In this document: piece by piece, positions 52,946 through 61,693 of the stretch | Position numbering within the stretch: the first letter of the stretch is position 1 | How the letters are laid out: each line of letters begins with the position of its first letter | NCBI GenBank assembly: GCA_029251465.1 | Contig: JAQXDI010000025.1 | Span: 1 to 64,000, forward strand | Origin: Ascidiaceihabitans sp. | GTDB taxonomy: Bacteria; Pseudomonadota; Alphaproteobacteria; Rhodobacterales; Rhodobacteraceae | Length of the DNA: 64,000 bases | Direction of reading: 5' to 3' | The notes under the pieces: generated by a model | What the model saw: the letters and a program-made list of their open reading frames with translations, nothing else | Database searches by the model: none | Told to the model about the DNA's origin: nothing | Translations under genes and position numbers: made by a program

Positions 52946-54097
52946 ATGCAAAACCTTGCCCGTGTTCAATCCCCTCGTGTTATCCGCATCGGCGGTGGTA
53001 TCGCGTCGGAACTGCCCGAGGTTTTAGCGCAACTTGGCCTGTCGCGCCCGTTGATCGTGACGGACGCCAATCTGATCAAGATCGGGCATGTGAAACGCCT
53101 GACGGACATCCTTGGTGACATCGCGTGGGGGCTGTTTGACGAAGTTGTCGAGGACCCGACGGATGCTTGTGTTGACGCGGGGCTGGCCGCGTTAGGCGCG
53201 CATGACTACGACTGCATCATCGGGTTTGGCGGCGGCAGTCCGATCGATACGGCCAAGGCGGTGTCGTTCATGGCGGTCAATCCCGGCCACGTGCGCGACT
53301 ACAAAGCGCCGGCGCAAATCGATCGCTGCGGCCTGCCGGTCATCGCGATCCCGACCACGGGCGGCACGGGGTCTGAATTGACCCGTTGGTGCGTGATCAC
53401 GGACACGGACCAGCCGGAAAAATACAACCTGTCGGGCCTTGCTTGTGTCGCTACAGCCGCGTTGATCGACTGGACATTCACCACGACCAAATCTGCGCGC
53501 ATCACCGCGGACACCGCCGTTGACAGCCTGACCCACGCGATCGAGGCCTACGTCAGCAAGCGCGCGCATCCCTACACCGACGCCTTTGCCCTGTCCGCGA
53601 TGCCGCTGATCGCAACCCACGTGCGCACCGCCTGTTCGGACCCTGAAAACGGCCCCGCGCGCGAGGCATTGATGCTGGCCGCGTCCCAAGCGGGGATGGC
53701 GTTTTCGAACGCCTCCGTCGCGTTGGTCCACGGGATGAGCCGGCCAATCGGCGCGCATTTCCACGTCGCGCACGGTCTGTCCAACGCGATGCTTTTGCCT
53801 GCGGTCACGGCGTTTTCGGTGGCTTCCGCCCCGGCCCGTTACGCCACCGTGGCCCGCGTGATGGGATGGGCGCAGAGCGGCGATACGGACGTCATCGCCT
53901 GTGCGAAGTTGATCGAAGGCTTGCGCGTGTTGAACGACGATCTGGGTGTGCCGTCGCCCAGCGCCTTGGGGCACACAGCAGACGATCAGATGCTGCATTT
54001 GATGGCCGGTCAGGCGCGCGCGTCTGGGTCGCCGCAGAACAATCCGCGCGTACCAACCGAGGACGAAATCGTCGCGCTGTACAAAGAGATGTGGTGA
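52946..54097 (+). CDS. Iron-containing (group III) alcohol dehydrogenase, 383 aa
   Basis: NAD-dependent alcohol dehydrogenase. N-terminal nucleotide region IVTDANLIKIGHVKRL and GFGGGSPIDTAKAVSFMAVN; TTGGTGSELTRWCVITD; metal ligands in DSLTHAIEAYVSKRAHPYTD and HGMSRPIGAHFHVAHGLSNAM. Length normal. ATG 52946 is taken because it gives the family N-terminus; an in-frame GTG at 52883 would add 21 residues. It lies between glnD and the broken transporter gene, and its substrate is unknown. Confidence 0.93.
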   Translation: MQNLARVQSPRVIRIGGGIASELPEVLAQLGLSRPLIVTDANLIKIGHVKRLTDILGDIAWGLFDEVVEDPTDACVDAGLAALGAHDYDCIIGFGGGSPIDTAKAVSFMAVNPGHVRDYKAPAQIDRCGLPVIAIPTTGGTGSELTRWCVITDTDQPEKYNLSGLACVATAALIDWTFTTTKSARITADTAVDSLTHAIEAYVSKRAHPYTDAFALSAMPLIATHVRTACSDPENGPAREALMLAASQAGMAFSNASVALVHGMSRPIGAHFHVAHGLSNAMLLPAVTAFSVASAPARYATVARVMGWAQSGDTDVIACAKLIEGLRVLNDDLGVPSPSALGHTADDQMLHLMAGQARASGSPQNNPRVPTEDEIVALYKEMW

Positions 54098-54111
54098 GGG
54101 GTCAGGTCCAG

Positions 54112-54925
54112 TCAGACCCGTCGCCCGCGCGCCAGAATGTACAGGCCGGACGCCACGATCAGCCCGCAGCCAATCAGTGTCGCAGCATCCAGCGTTTCGT
54201 TGAACACCAGCACGCCAAAACCCAGACCCACCAACAGGCGTGAATAGCAGAACGGCGTGACCACCGAAACTTCGCCCACGCGCATCGCCCGCATCAGCCC
54301 GGAATAGGCCAAAACACCCCAAATGATTGCACCGCCCAGCGCGCCTGATGCGATGTAGGTTGGCACGATGAACGGTGTGCCTTCCCACAACGAATAGAGC
54401 ACGCGTTGCCAAATCACGCCCCGCAAACCCGAGCATGCCCAGCACTGCAAAGATCGAAAACACATCGAAACTGCTGGCGGTGGGGCGCAGCACAATCATC
54501 ACGCCGATCAGCCCGACAAAGATCGCCGACCACCGCCGCATGCCGACCTTTTCGCCAAAGAACACGGCCGCGCCTGCGACCACGACAATCGGCGTTGCTT
54601 GGAGAATTGCTGTGGCCGACGACAGGGTACTGAGCGCGATTGCGAGCACGTAAAATAGGCACCCGAAGACTTCGAAACAGGCGCGCACAATCATTGGCCG
54701 CGACAGGATTTGGGGGTTGCGCAGGGGTTCGCCGCGCATGCGTGCTGTGATCGCAAACAAGATCACGCCGCCTGCGCCAAAGATCACCAGAACCTGCCCG
54801 ATTGGCACCGTGGCTGAGGCAACTTTGAGGAACATGTCCTCGATTGCGAAGCGGATCATCGCGGCCACCATCCACAGCGCGCCGATCACTTTTGAACGTG
54901 GGTCTGTTTTGATCACCGGTGCCAT
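54112..54925 (-). pseudogene. DMT/EamA-family transporter, frameshifted and internally shortened
   Basis: Reading from ATG 54925, a normal EamA N-terminal half is encoded (about 176 residues, to GMLGFAGRDLATRA). The frame is then lost near 54393-54405, and the C-terminal half resumes in another frame (LYSLWEGTPFIVPTYIASGA onward, about 95 residues, to TGA at 54112). Sum of the halves is about 271 residues where the family usually has about 290-300, so a small deletion of non-multiple-of-three length at the domain junction is likely. The first frame continues open antisense through the alcohol dehydrogenase gene by chance. The substrate of the original protein is unknown. Confidence 0.8.
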
Positions 54926-54929
54926 GGCG

Positions 54930-55997
54930 CTACTTTTTATTGTGTTTCTTGATGGCTTTGATGGTCTTGCCGAGGACTTTGTCTTTGACCTTGCGCTGCG
55001 CCATGTTGGCGGAATTTGTCGCGTCTTCGGTCACCAGTTTTTGCCAGCGTGCCAGACGCGTGGCGTCGAGTTGTTCGGCCTCGACTGCCGCACGGATTGC
55101 GCAGGATGGTTCGACCGTGTGCGAGCAGTCGTTGAATTTGCAGTTGGTTGCCAGTTCTTCGATGTCCTCGAACACCTCGCCCACGCCAGCGGCGGCATCG
55201 GCCAGTTGCAATTCGCGCATGCCCGGTGTGTCCATCACAACGCAGCCTTCGGGCAGGAAATACAGTTGGCGGCGCGTGGTGGTGTGGCGCCCGCGCGCGT
55301 CGATTTCGCGGATGGCAGCGGTTTCGATTTCGTCACTACCGGCCAGCGCATTTGTCAGCGTCGATTTGCCGACGCCAGACGTGCCCATGAACGCGACGGT
55401 CTGGCCGGGCTTGCACCACGGTGCCAGTTTTTCACGTGGTTCACTGCCACGGGCGTCCAGCGCAACCACGTCGACCAGTTCGGAAATGCTGCGGGCCTGA
55501 TCGATGTAGTCAGCGGGATCATCGCACAGGTCGAGCTTGGTCAGCACGACAACCGGCGTGACGCCTGCATCAAAGGCCAACGCGATGAACCGTTCCAGCC
55601 GCGCGATGTTAAAATCCTGATTGCACGAGGTCACGACGAACGCCGTGTCGATGTTGGCGGCGATCATCTGCACTTGGCGATCAGACCCGGCGGCCTTGCG
55701 TTTGATCAGGCTTTTGCGTTCCAGCAGGCGGCTTTCGCGCGGGATTTCGGCGTTGAACAGCAGCCAGTCGCCCACTGTCGCCTCATGCCCGCCTGCAGGG
55801 ATCATCGCGTCGATACCGTCACCGACCACATGCGCGCCATTGCGGTGCACCTCGCAGACACGCACGGGCGGCGATGCGGCCATTTCATCCATGTCGGTTT
55901 GTGCTGAAAAGAACGTCTGCCAGCCCAACGCGCCAAGCGTCGACAACGGGGCCGCCTTGGGGGTGTCACCGAACAGTTGGGAATAATCCCTGCTCAT
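54930..55997 (-). CDS. rsgA: Ribosome-assembly GTPase RsgA, 355 aa
   Basis: Circularly permuted GTPase of late 30S maturation. Motif order is permuted as expected: G4 VLTKLDLC, G5-like region, G1 GTSGVGKSTLTNAL, G3 VMDTPGMRE, and the C-terminal zinc finger CKFNDCSHTVEPSCAI. An N-terminal OB-fold region precedes them. Start at 55997 (MSRDYSQLFG) is chosen; the frame reaches 56108 but those residues do not match the family. The ribosome-binding site is weak. The transporter remnant follows after 4 bases on the same strand. Confidence 0.93.
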   Translation of the reverse strand: MSRDYSQLFGDTPKAAPLSTLGALGWQTFFSAQTDMDEMAASPPVRVCEVHRNGAHVVGDGIDAMIPAGGHEATVGDWLLFNAEIPRESRLLERKSLIKRKAAGSDRQVQMIAANIDTAFVVTSCNQDFNIARLERFIALAFDAGVTPVVVLTKLDLCDDPADYIDQARSISELVDVVALDARGSEPREKLAPWCKPGQTVAFMGTSGVGKSTLTNALAGSDEIETAAIREIDARGRHTTTRRQLYFLPEGCVVMDTPGMRELQLADAAAGVGEVFEDIEELATNCKFNDCSHTVEPSCAIRAAVEAEQLDATRLARWQKLVTEDATNSANMAQRKVKDKVLGKTIKAIKKHNKK

Positions 55998-56159
55998 TGC
56001 TGATGTTTCATCTGGGGTCGTGTCCTTGGTGGGTTGCCCCTGCTTATCGCATTTCCTGCACGCACTGCCATCGAAACCTGCACAGCGTACAGCTAGATTG
56101 ACACGCATGGCCGCTTTGGGTCAGTTACCACAAGTTCACGCAACACAAAGGCGCGCCCC

Positions 56160-57710
56160 TTGAAACCCATCCGCATGATGTCAGGCTTTCTTACCGTGGG
56201 GTTCTGGACCTTGATGTCGCGCATCCTTGGCTTTGTGCGCGAGATTTTGATCCTGTCGCTGATTGGTCCGGGTCCGTTGATGGACGCATTTGTTGCCGCA
56301 TTCCGTTTGCCCAACATGTTCCGCCGGTTCTTTGCCGAAGGGGCATTTAACGCCGCCTTCGTGCCGATGTTTTCCAAAAAGCTGGAGGGGGACGAAGACG
56401 CGCAGAAATTCGCCAATGACGCGCTGAACGGGCTGAGCGTGGTTGTGCTGATCCTTGTTGCAGTGTCGATGATCGCGATGCCGTTTCTGGTGCTGGCCAC
56501 GGCAGGGGGCTATGCCCAAGACGCGCGGTTTGACGTGACAGTTGGCTACGGGCGCATCGTGTTTCCCTACATTTTCTTCATGTCCTTGTCGGCGTTGTTT
56601 TCCGGCATCCTGAATTCCACGGGGCGCTTTGCCGCGGCTGCTGCGGCCCCGGTGTTGCTGAACATCTTTGTCATCATCGCGATGGTGGCGGCCTATTATT
56701 CCGGCGGCACGGTGATCAACTGGCTGATCTGGACGATCCCTGTGGCCGGTGTTGCCCAACTTGCGCTGACGTGGATTGCTGCGTCACATGCGGGGTTCAA
56801 GCTGCGGTTTGGGCGGCCGCGCTGGACGCCGGATATGCGCAAAATGGTGGTGGTCGCTATTCCTGCCGCACTGGCGTCGGGCGTGATGCAGATCAATCTG
56901 GTGGTCGGGCAATACGCGGCCAGCAGCTATGAAAGCGCGGTCAGCTGGTTGTTCGCCGCCGACCGTCTGTATCAGTTGCCGCTGGGGGTTGTTGGCATTG
57001 CGGTTGGCATCGTTTTGCTGCCCGATTTGTCCCGCCGCTTGCAGGCTGGCGACGAGGCCGGCGCGCGCACCGCATTTTCCCGCGCCGCCGAGATTTCACT
57101 GGCCCTGACCATCCCTGCCGCCGTTGCGTTGATGATCGTGCCACTGCCGCTGGTGTCCGTGTTGTTTGAACGCGGCGCTACCGATTCCGATGACGCCGCC
57201 AACATCGCCGTGGCCGTGTCGATCTACGGGTTGGGCCTGCCCGCCTTTGTGATCCAGAAATTCCTGCAACCGCTGTATTTCGCGCGCGAAGACACCCGCA
57301 GCCCGTTTCGTTACGCGTTGGTTGCGATGGTCATCAACGCAGTTTTGGCCATCGGTCTGATCCCGATCGTCGGCTGGTTTGCGCCCGCAATCGCCGCCAC
57401 GGTGTCTGGTTGGGTGATGGTCGCGCTGCTGGCCATTGGCGCACGTCGTTTGGGGGACGTCGCACGCTTTGATACGCAGTTTCACAAGCGCATTTGGCGC
57501 ATCGTTGCCGCCTCGTTGTTGATGGGGGTTTGCCTGTGGTTCGGCAATGTGTCCCTTAGCCCCGCACTTGGTCTTGATTGGATCAAATACATCGCGCTGA
57601 CCGCACTGATTGGCATCGGCGTTGTCAGTTATTTCGCCATCGGGCAGTTGTTCGGCGCGTTCAAGTTGTCCGAATTCAAAGGCGCCGTGCGCCGTGGTCA
57701 GCGCCGCTGA
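56160..57710 (+). CDS. murJ: Lipid II flippase MurJ, 516 aa, TTG start
   Basis: Flips lipid II across the inner membrane. Fourteen or so hydrophobic segments; the N-terminal pattern GFWTLMSRILGFVREILILS and DAFVAAFRLPNMFRRFFAEG, then AFNAAFVPMF, are diagnostic of MurJ/MviN, with the conserved Arg residues in these stretches. The start is TTG 56160 (MKPIRM-), which yields the usual N-terminus; ATGs at 56175 and 56178 would trim five or six residues. It overlaps the convergent rhomboid homologue by 13 bases. Confidence 0.96.
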   Translation: MKPIRMMSGFLTVGFWTLMSRILGFVREILILSLIGPGPLMDAFVAAFRLPNMFRRFFAEGAFNAAFVPMFSKKLEGDEDAQKFANDALNGLSVVVLILVAVSMIAMPFLVLATAGGYAQDARFDVTVGYGRIVFPYIFFMSLSALFSGILNSTGRFAAAAAAPVLLNIFVIIAMVAAYYSGGTVINWLIWTIPVAGVAQLALTWIAASHAGFKLRFGRPRWTPDMRKMVVVAIPAALASGVMQINLVVGQYAASSYESAVSWLFAADRLYQLPLGVVGIAVGIVLLPDLSRRLQAGDEAGARTAFSRAAEISLALTIPAAVALMIVPLPLVSVLFERGATDSDDAANIAVAVSIYGLGLPAFVIQKFLQPLYFAREDTRSPFRYALVAMVINAVLAIGLIPIVGWFAPAIAATVSGWVMVALLAIGARRLGDVARFDTQFHKRIWRIVAASLLMGVCLWFGNVSLSPALGLDWIKYIALTALIGIGVVSYFAIGQLFGAFKLSEFKGAVRRGQRR

Positions 57711-58381
57711 ATCATCGCGCGCAGGCGGCCAACGCCCCCCGGCACCACAATCACCGACAGCATAAATCCGCAGATAAAGCCGGACAAATCCGCGATCCAA
57801 TCCAGGCCAACCGCAAAGAAGATGCCGAACACCAGTTGGATGCCCATCAAAAAGCCGATCAACCGGAACGCCTGCAATTGCTGGGTGCCGCTGTTCAGCG
57901 CCTTTTGCCAAAGCAGGAATGAATACGCCCCGATCAGCCCGTAGACACAGGGCATCGCGCCGATCAGCCAAGCCTGATCTGTGATCAGCCCGAACATGAT
58001 CGCCCCGAAAATGCCGCTGAACACAAAGACGAGGACGACGGCCAGTTGCCCCATGACTTCGCCGACCATTTTGCCCAGCGCCAGCAGGATCACCCCCGCA
58101 AAAATCGCCGAGGTGAAGGACCCGTGCACAAACGGGTAGGTCAGGAACCGAACCATGAATTCGCCGCGCATCTGTCCGTTGCTCAGCATCCAGTCAAACG
58201 CGTTGCCGTGAAACCCGTAGTCGCGCACGGCGGCCAGTCGCCAACCGACAGCGTCCGAACCGCCCAGCAGCCCTTGGGAACCCAGCGTAAACGCGCCCTC
58301 AATCCCCATGATAATCACGAACAAAACCCAGACAACCGGCGGCAACGGGTTCAGGGGCGAGGCGTTTGGATCTTGGTGCAT
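57698..58381 (-). CDS. Rhomboid-family membrane protein lacking catalytic residues, 227 aa
   Basis: Six or so membrane segments in the rhomboid layout: the HG-containing first loop FVHGSFTSAIFAGVILLALG, then VYGLIGAYSFLLW and the C-terminal GFICGFMLSVIV. Active rhomboids use a GxSG serine and a histidine in a later helix. Here the corresponding places read GAMPCVYG and ADLSGFICG, with neither Ser nor His, so the protein is probably an inactive pseudo-protease, perhaps a chaperone or quality-control factor. Start chosen at 58381 (MHQDPNASPLNPLPPVVWV); the extended frame into the trpS region does not match. Ribosome-binding site weak. Confidence 0.85.
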   Translation of the reverse strand: MHQDPNASPLNPLPPVVWVLFVIIMGIEGAFTLGSQGLLGGSDAVGWRLAAVRDYGFHGNAFDWMLSNGQMRGEFMVRFLTYPFVHGSFTSAIFAGVILLALGKMVGEVMGQLAVVLVFVFSGIFGAIMFGLITDQAWLIGAMPCVYGLIGAYSFLLWQKALNSGTQQLQAFRLIGFLMGIQLVFGIFFAVGLDWIADLSGFICGFMLSVIVVPGGVGRLRAMIQRR

Positions 58382-58472
58382 CAGGTTACTCTTTATCAGG
58401 GGCTGTTGACGGGCTTTGCGCCCATGGGTAAGCCAGCTTAGCAGATTTGCCCAGAGCTTGAGGACAATACAG

Positions 58473-59498
58473 ATGACCCAATCCACGTTCACCCCGCGCG
58501 TTTTCTCAGGCATCCAGCCATCCGGCGGGCTGCATTTGGGCAACTATCTGGGGGCGATCAAACGGTTTGTGACGATGCAAGACGAGGTGGCGCAATCGAT
58601 CTATTGCATGGTTGATCTGCACGCGATCACCGTCTGGCAGGACCCCAAGGATTTGCAGCACAACACCCGCGAATTGGCGGCAGGGTTTATTGCGTCGGGC
58701 ATCAGCCCGGAAAAGTCGATCCTGATCAACCAATCTCAGGTCCCCGAGCATGCGCAACTGGGTTGGATTTTCAACTGCGTTGCCCGCATGGGTTGGATGC
58801 AGCGGATGACGCAATTCAAGGACAAAGCCGGCAAGAACGCGCAAAATGTATCGCTGGGGTTGTTCGGTTATCCGGCGCTGATGGCGGCCGATATTCTGGT
58901 CTATCACGCCACGCACGTCCCCGTGGGCGATGATCAAAAGCAGCATCTGGAACTGACCCGCGACATCGCGACCAAGTTCAACCACGACTACGGCGTTGAT
59001 TTCTTTCCAATCACCGAACCCGTGATCGAGGGCGCTGCGACCCGCGTGATGTCCTTGCGGGACGGCGACAAAAAGATGTCGAAGTCCGATCCCTCCGATG
59101 CCTCGCGCATCAACATGACGGACGATGCCGACACGATTGCCAAGAAGATCCGCAAGGCGAAAACCGACGCTGACGCGTTGCCCTCCGAAGCCAAAGGGCT
59201 TGAGGGGCGTCCAGAGGCACGCAATCTAGTCAACATCTATGCCGCGCTGGCAGACATCAGCGTCGATCAGGTGCTCGCGGACGTTGGTGGCAAGAACTTT
59301 GGTGCGTTCAAACCGATGCTGTCCGATCTGGCCGTGGCCAAGCTGTCGCCGATTTCTGGTGAAATGGCGCGGCTGATGTCCGATCCTGCGGAAATCGACC
59401 GCATCCTTGCCAAAGGTGCCCAGCAAGCGCGCGAAATCACCGTGCCGATTTTGCAGAAAACCTATGACATTGTCGGGATGGTGCGCCCCGCGGTTTGA
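58473..59498 (+). CDS. trpS: Tryptophanyl-tRNA synthetase, 341 aa
   Basis: Charges tRNA-Trp. Class Ic motifs: [20 protein letters not shown] with the HIGH-type HLGN, Trp-pocket region [19 protein letters not shown]-like [27 protein letters not shown], and [13 protein letters not shown]. Start ATG 58473 follows TTGAGGA; upstream residues of the frame do not match. Close to murJ as in other Rhodobacterales. A hairpin repeat lies just after the stop. Confidence 0.96.
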   Translation: MTQSTFTPRVFSGIQPSGGLHLGNYLGAIKRFVTMQDEVAQSIYCMVDLHAITVWQDPKDLQHNTRELAAGFIASGISPEKSILINQSQVPEHAQLGWIFNCVARMGWMQRMTQFKDKAGKNAQNVSLGLFGYPALMAADILVYHATHVPVGDDQKQHLELTRDIATKFNHDYGVDFFPITEPVIEGAATRVMSLRDGDKKMSKSDPSDASRINMTDDADTIAKKIRKAKTDADALPSEAKGLEGRPEARNLVNIYAALADISVDQVLADVGGKNFGAFKPMLSDLAVAKLSPISGEMARLMSDPAEIDRILAKGAQQAREITVPILQKTYDIVGMVRPAV

Positions 59499-59506
59499 CT
59501 TCGTAA

Positions 59507-59525
59507 GGTGGGCGTGTCGCCCACC
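59507..59525. repeat. Perfect 8-bp hairpin (copy 2 of a dispersed element) after trpS
   Basis: GGTGGGCG-TGT-CGCCCACC, 9 bases past the trpS stop, preceded by GTAA and followed by AC. Partner of the copy at 21096-21114 with paired base changes. It may act as terminator without a T-run, or be a REP-like element. Confidence 0.5.
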
Positions 59526-59588
59526 ACACCTTGAAAACGAACGCCACCCGCCAAACATGTGAACGGTACGATTTAACGAGAGAGATTC

Positions 59589-60167
59589 ATGCCTGCCCCC
59601 AATCTTGACGCTTTGAATTTCCTGCTGACCCGCCGGTCCCGGCCCGCCAAAACTTTGGCCGCCCCTGCCCCGGATCGCGCCACGTTGGAAAAACTGCTGA
59701 CCGCCGCCGTACGCACGCCCGATCACGGCAAGCTGGAACCCTGGCGTTTTATCGTCATCGAAAAAGGCGCGATGGCCCGTCTGGCAAATGTGGCGCAAAA
59801 CCGTGGGACGGCTTTGGGGCTGGACCCTGAACAGATTACCAAAGGACGCACCCAGTTCGATCAAGGGCATCTGGCCGTCGCCGTTATCGAAGTGCAAAAA
59901 CCCTCACCAAAGATCCCTCAGCTGGAACAAACCTATTCTGCCGGTGCCGTCTGTCTGGCGTTACTGAACGCCGCGCTCGCTGCGGGTTGGGGGGGCAATT
60001 GGCTGAGCGGTTGGCCCAGCCATGACCGTGATTTTATGACCCAAGCCCTTCGGCTGGACGCACACGAGCGCGTCGCAGGGTTCATCCACATCGCGACCGA
60101 ATCCTCGGCCCCGCCAGACCGCCCGCGCCCTGATTTGACAGCAATAACCACATGGCTCGACACGTGA
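59589..60167 (+). CDS. Nitroreductase-family flavoprotein (YdjA-like), 192 aa
   Basis: Small FMN-dependent oxidoreductase: LLTRRSRPAKTLAAPAPDRA followed by LLTAAVRTPDHGKLEPWRFI, which is the family FMN-binding start, and a GAVCLALLNAALAAGWGGNW helix near the centre; ending with a GFIHIAT strand. Length and the HGKLEPWRF pattern suit the minimal YdjA group. Substrate unknown. Its last 16 bases overlap the start of the EI24 gene. Confidence 0.9.
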   Translation: MPAPNLDALNFLLTRRSRPAKTLAAPAPDRATLEKLLTAAVRTPDHGKLEPWRFIVIEKGAMARLANVAQNRGTALGLDPEQITKGRTQFDQGHLAVAVIEVQKPSPKIPQLEQTYSAGAVCLALLNAALAAGWGGNWLSGWPSHDRDFMTQALRLDAHERVAGFIHIATESSAPPDRPRPDLTAITTWLDT

Positions 60168-60859
60168 TTTTTTCATCCTTCTTTGCCGCCCTCGGCCAAA
60201 TCGGCGATCCCCGTTTTCGCCGCGTCCTTGGCCTTGGCATCGTTTTGACGATTGCTTTGCTGATCGGGGCCAGCGCCGGATTTGTCTGGCTCTTGAACAC
60301 GCTGGCGGGCGAATCGGCGTTTCTGCCAATCATCGGAGAAGTCCGCTGGCTGAACGATCTGGTCAGCTGGGGCTCGATCTTTTTGATGTTCTTCCTGTCC
60401 ATCTTTTTGATGGTGCCCGTGGCGTCAGCGATCACATCGATGTTTTTGGACGAAGTCGCCCAAGCGGTCGAGGACAAACACTATCCCCAACTGCCCCGCA
60501 CAACGCCTGTGCCGTTTGGTGATGCCTTGCGCGATACGGTGAATTTTCTGGGCGTTTTGATCGGCGCAAACATTCTGGCGCTGTTCGCCTACATGTTGCT
60601 GCCGTTCGCCGCCATGTTCATCTTTTGGGGGCTGAACGGGTTCTTGTTGGGGCGTGAATATTTCATGCTGGCCGCCATGCGTCGTGTCGGGCGGGATCAG
60701 GCGAAAATCTTGCGCAAACAGCACATTGGCACCATTTGGCTGGCGGGCACGCTGATGGCGATGCCCCTATCAATTCCGTTCGTAAACCTGTTCATCCCGA
60801 TCTTGGGCGCCGCGACGTTTACCCACCTGTTCCATCGTCTATTATCGAGTCGAACCTAA
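60152..60859 (+). CDS. EI24-domain (CysZ-like) integral membrane protein, 235 aa
   Basis: Several long hydrophobic segments and the EI24 pattern: FFAALGQIGDPRFRRVLGLG at the N-terminus, SIFLMVPVASAITSMFLDEV followed by AQAVEDKHYP, and GREYFMLAAMRRVGRDQAKI. CysZ in enterobacteria is a sulfate channel; alphaproteobacterial homologues are uncharacterised to my knowledge. Overlaps the nitroreductase at the 5' end and the convergent DUF1467 gene by 41 bases at the 3' end. Confidence 0.88.
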   Translation: MARHVIFSSFFAALGQIGDPRFRRVLGLGIVLTIALLIGASAGFVWLLNTLAGESAFLPIIGEVRWLNDLVSWGSIFLMFFLSIFLMVPVASAITSMFLDEVAQAVEDKHYPQLPRTTPVPFGDALRDTVNFLGVLIGANILALFAYMLLPFAAMFIFWGLNGFLLGREYFMLAAMRRVGRDQAKILRKQHIGTIWLAGTLMAMPLSIPFVNLFIPILGAATFTHLFHRLLSSRT

Positions 60860-61109
60860 AGAAATCCATGTCATCCAAGGTGATGATTTCGAACAGAATA
60901 ATCGACGACACCACCCCCCAGATCAACAGTGACACAACCGTTGTGATGATGGCCTTTTTCGGCAGATTGTGAACTTCGGGCGCGCCGGAATGGGTGCCCG
61001 GTTCGATGTTTCCCAGATCGCCTTGGGTCTTTACCTTGATCGGCAAAACCACCAGAAACGTCATCCACCAGATGACCGCGAGCAGAACAAGTGCGGATGT
61101 GATCCCCAT
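60819..61109 (-). CDS. DUF1467-family membrane protein, 96 aa
   Basis: Two transmembrane segments (ITSALVLLAVIWWMTFLVVL and AIITTVVSLLIWGVVSSIIL) with the family stretch PIKVKTQGDLGNIEPGTHSG between them and a short acidic tail. The function is unknown. It lies 3 bases after mce on the same strand, an arrangement common in alphaproteobacteria. The final 41 bases overlap the EI24 gene. Confidence 0.9.
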   Translation of the reverse strand: MGITSALVLLAVIWWMTFLVVLPIKVKTQGDLGNIEPGTHSGAPEVHNLPKKAIITTVVSLLIWGVVSSIILFEIITLDDMDFFRFDSIIDDGTGG

Positions 61110-61112
61110 GAT

Positions 61113-61517
61113 CTAGACCTGCTCCAATTCGACCAGACATCCGTTAAAGTCTTTGGGATGCAGGAAAATAACCGGTTTGCCATGCGCGCCGATCTTGGGC
61201 TCGCCGTTGCCAAGAACCCGCGCACCCGTTGATTTCAGGTGATCGCGCGCGGCGATGATATCGTCGACCTCGTAGCAGACGTGGTGCATGCCGCCCGACG
61301 GGTTCTTTTCCAGAAACCCGTTAATCGGGCTGTCGTCGCCCAGCGGGTATAGCAGTTCGATCTTGGTATTTGGCAGCTCGATAAAGATGACTGTAACGCC
61401 GTGGTCCGGTTCGTCCTGAGGCGCGCCAACTTTTGCGCCCAACGCATTCCGGTACTGATCTGCCGCCGCCTCAAGATCGGGAACGGCGATGGCGATGTGG
61501 TTCAGACGTCCAATCAT
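61113..61517 (-). CDS. mce: Methylmalonyl-CoA epimerase, 134 aa
   Basis: Interconverts (R)- and (S)-methylmalonyl-CoA in propionate breakdown. VOC fold with metal ligands likely H7 (GRLNHIAIAVPDLE), the His of GGMHHVCYEVDDI, and Glu of CLVELEQV; the IELLYPLGDDSPINGFLEKN stretch is typical. Start 61517 chosen with GGAG ahead; the frame extends to 61586 without family match. Co-transcribed with DUF1467. Confidence 0.95.
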   Translation of the reverse strand: MIGRLNHIAIAVPDLEAAADQYRNALGAKVGAPQDEPDHGVTVIFIELPNTKIELLYPLGDDSPINGFLEKNPSGGMHHVCYEVDDIIAARDHLKSTGARVLGNGEPKIGAHGKPVIFLHPKDFNGCLVELEQV

Positions 61518-61693
61518 GATGGGCTCTCCGGTTGTTGTGTTTTCATCGGTTATGCGGCGGACATGAGCCGCGTGCAAGGGACGCACCGCCGCACCCTGTT
61601 TACCTTTTCTCTTCCATGATCCGCGCGATGTTAACTGTCTGTTAGCCGTAACTTCATAACGTCAGGATAGATTTTAACTTAGCGAGGCTACCG

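Noticed and set aside
53192-54399. Very long minus-strand open frame antisense to the alcohol dehydrogenase
   Set aside because: It is the run-on of the frameshifted DMT transporter; its translation is Arg/His-rich and unlike protein, while the sense strand encodes a complete Fe-ADH.
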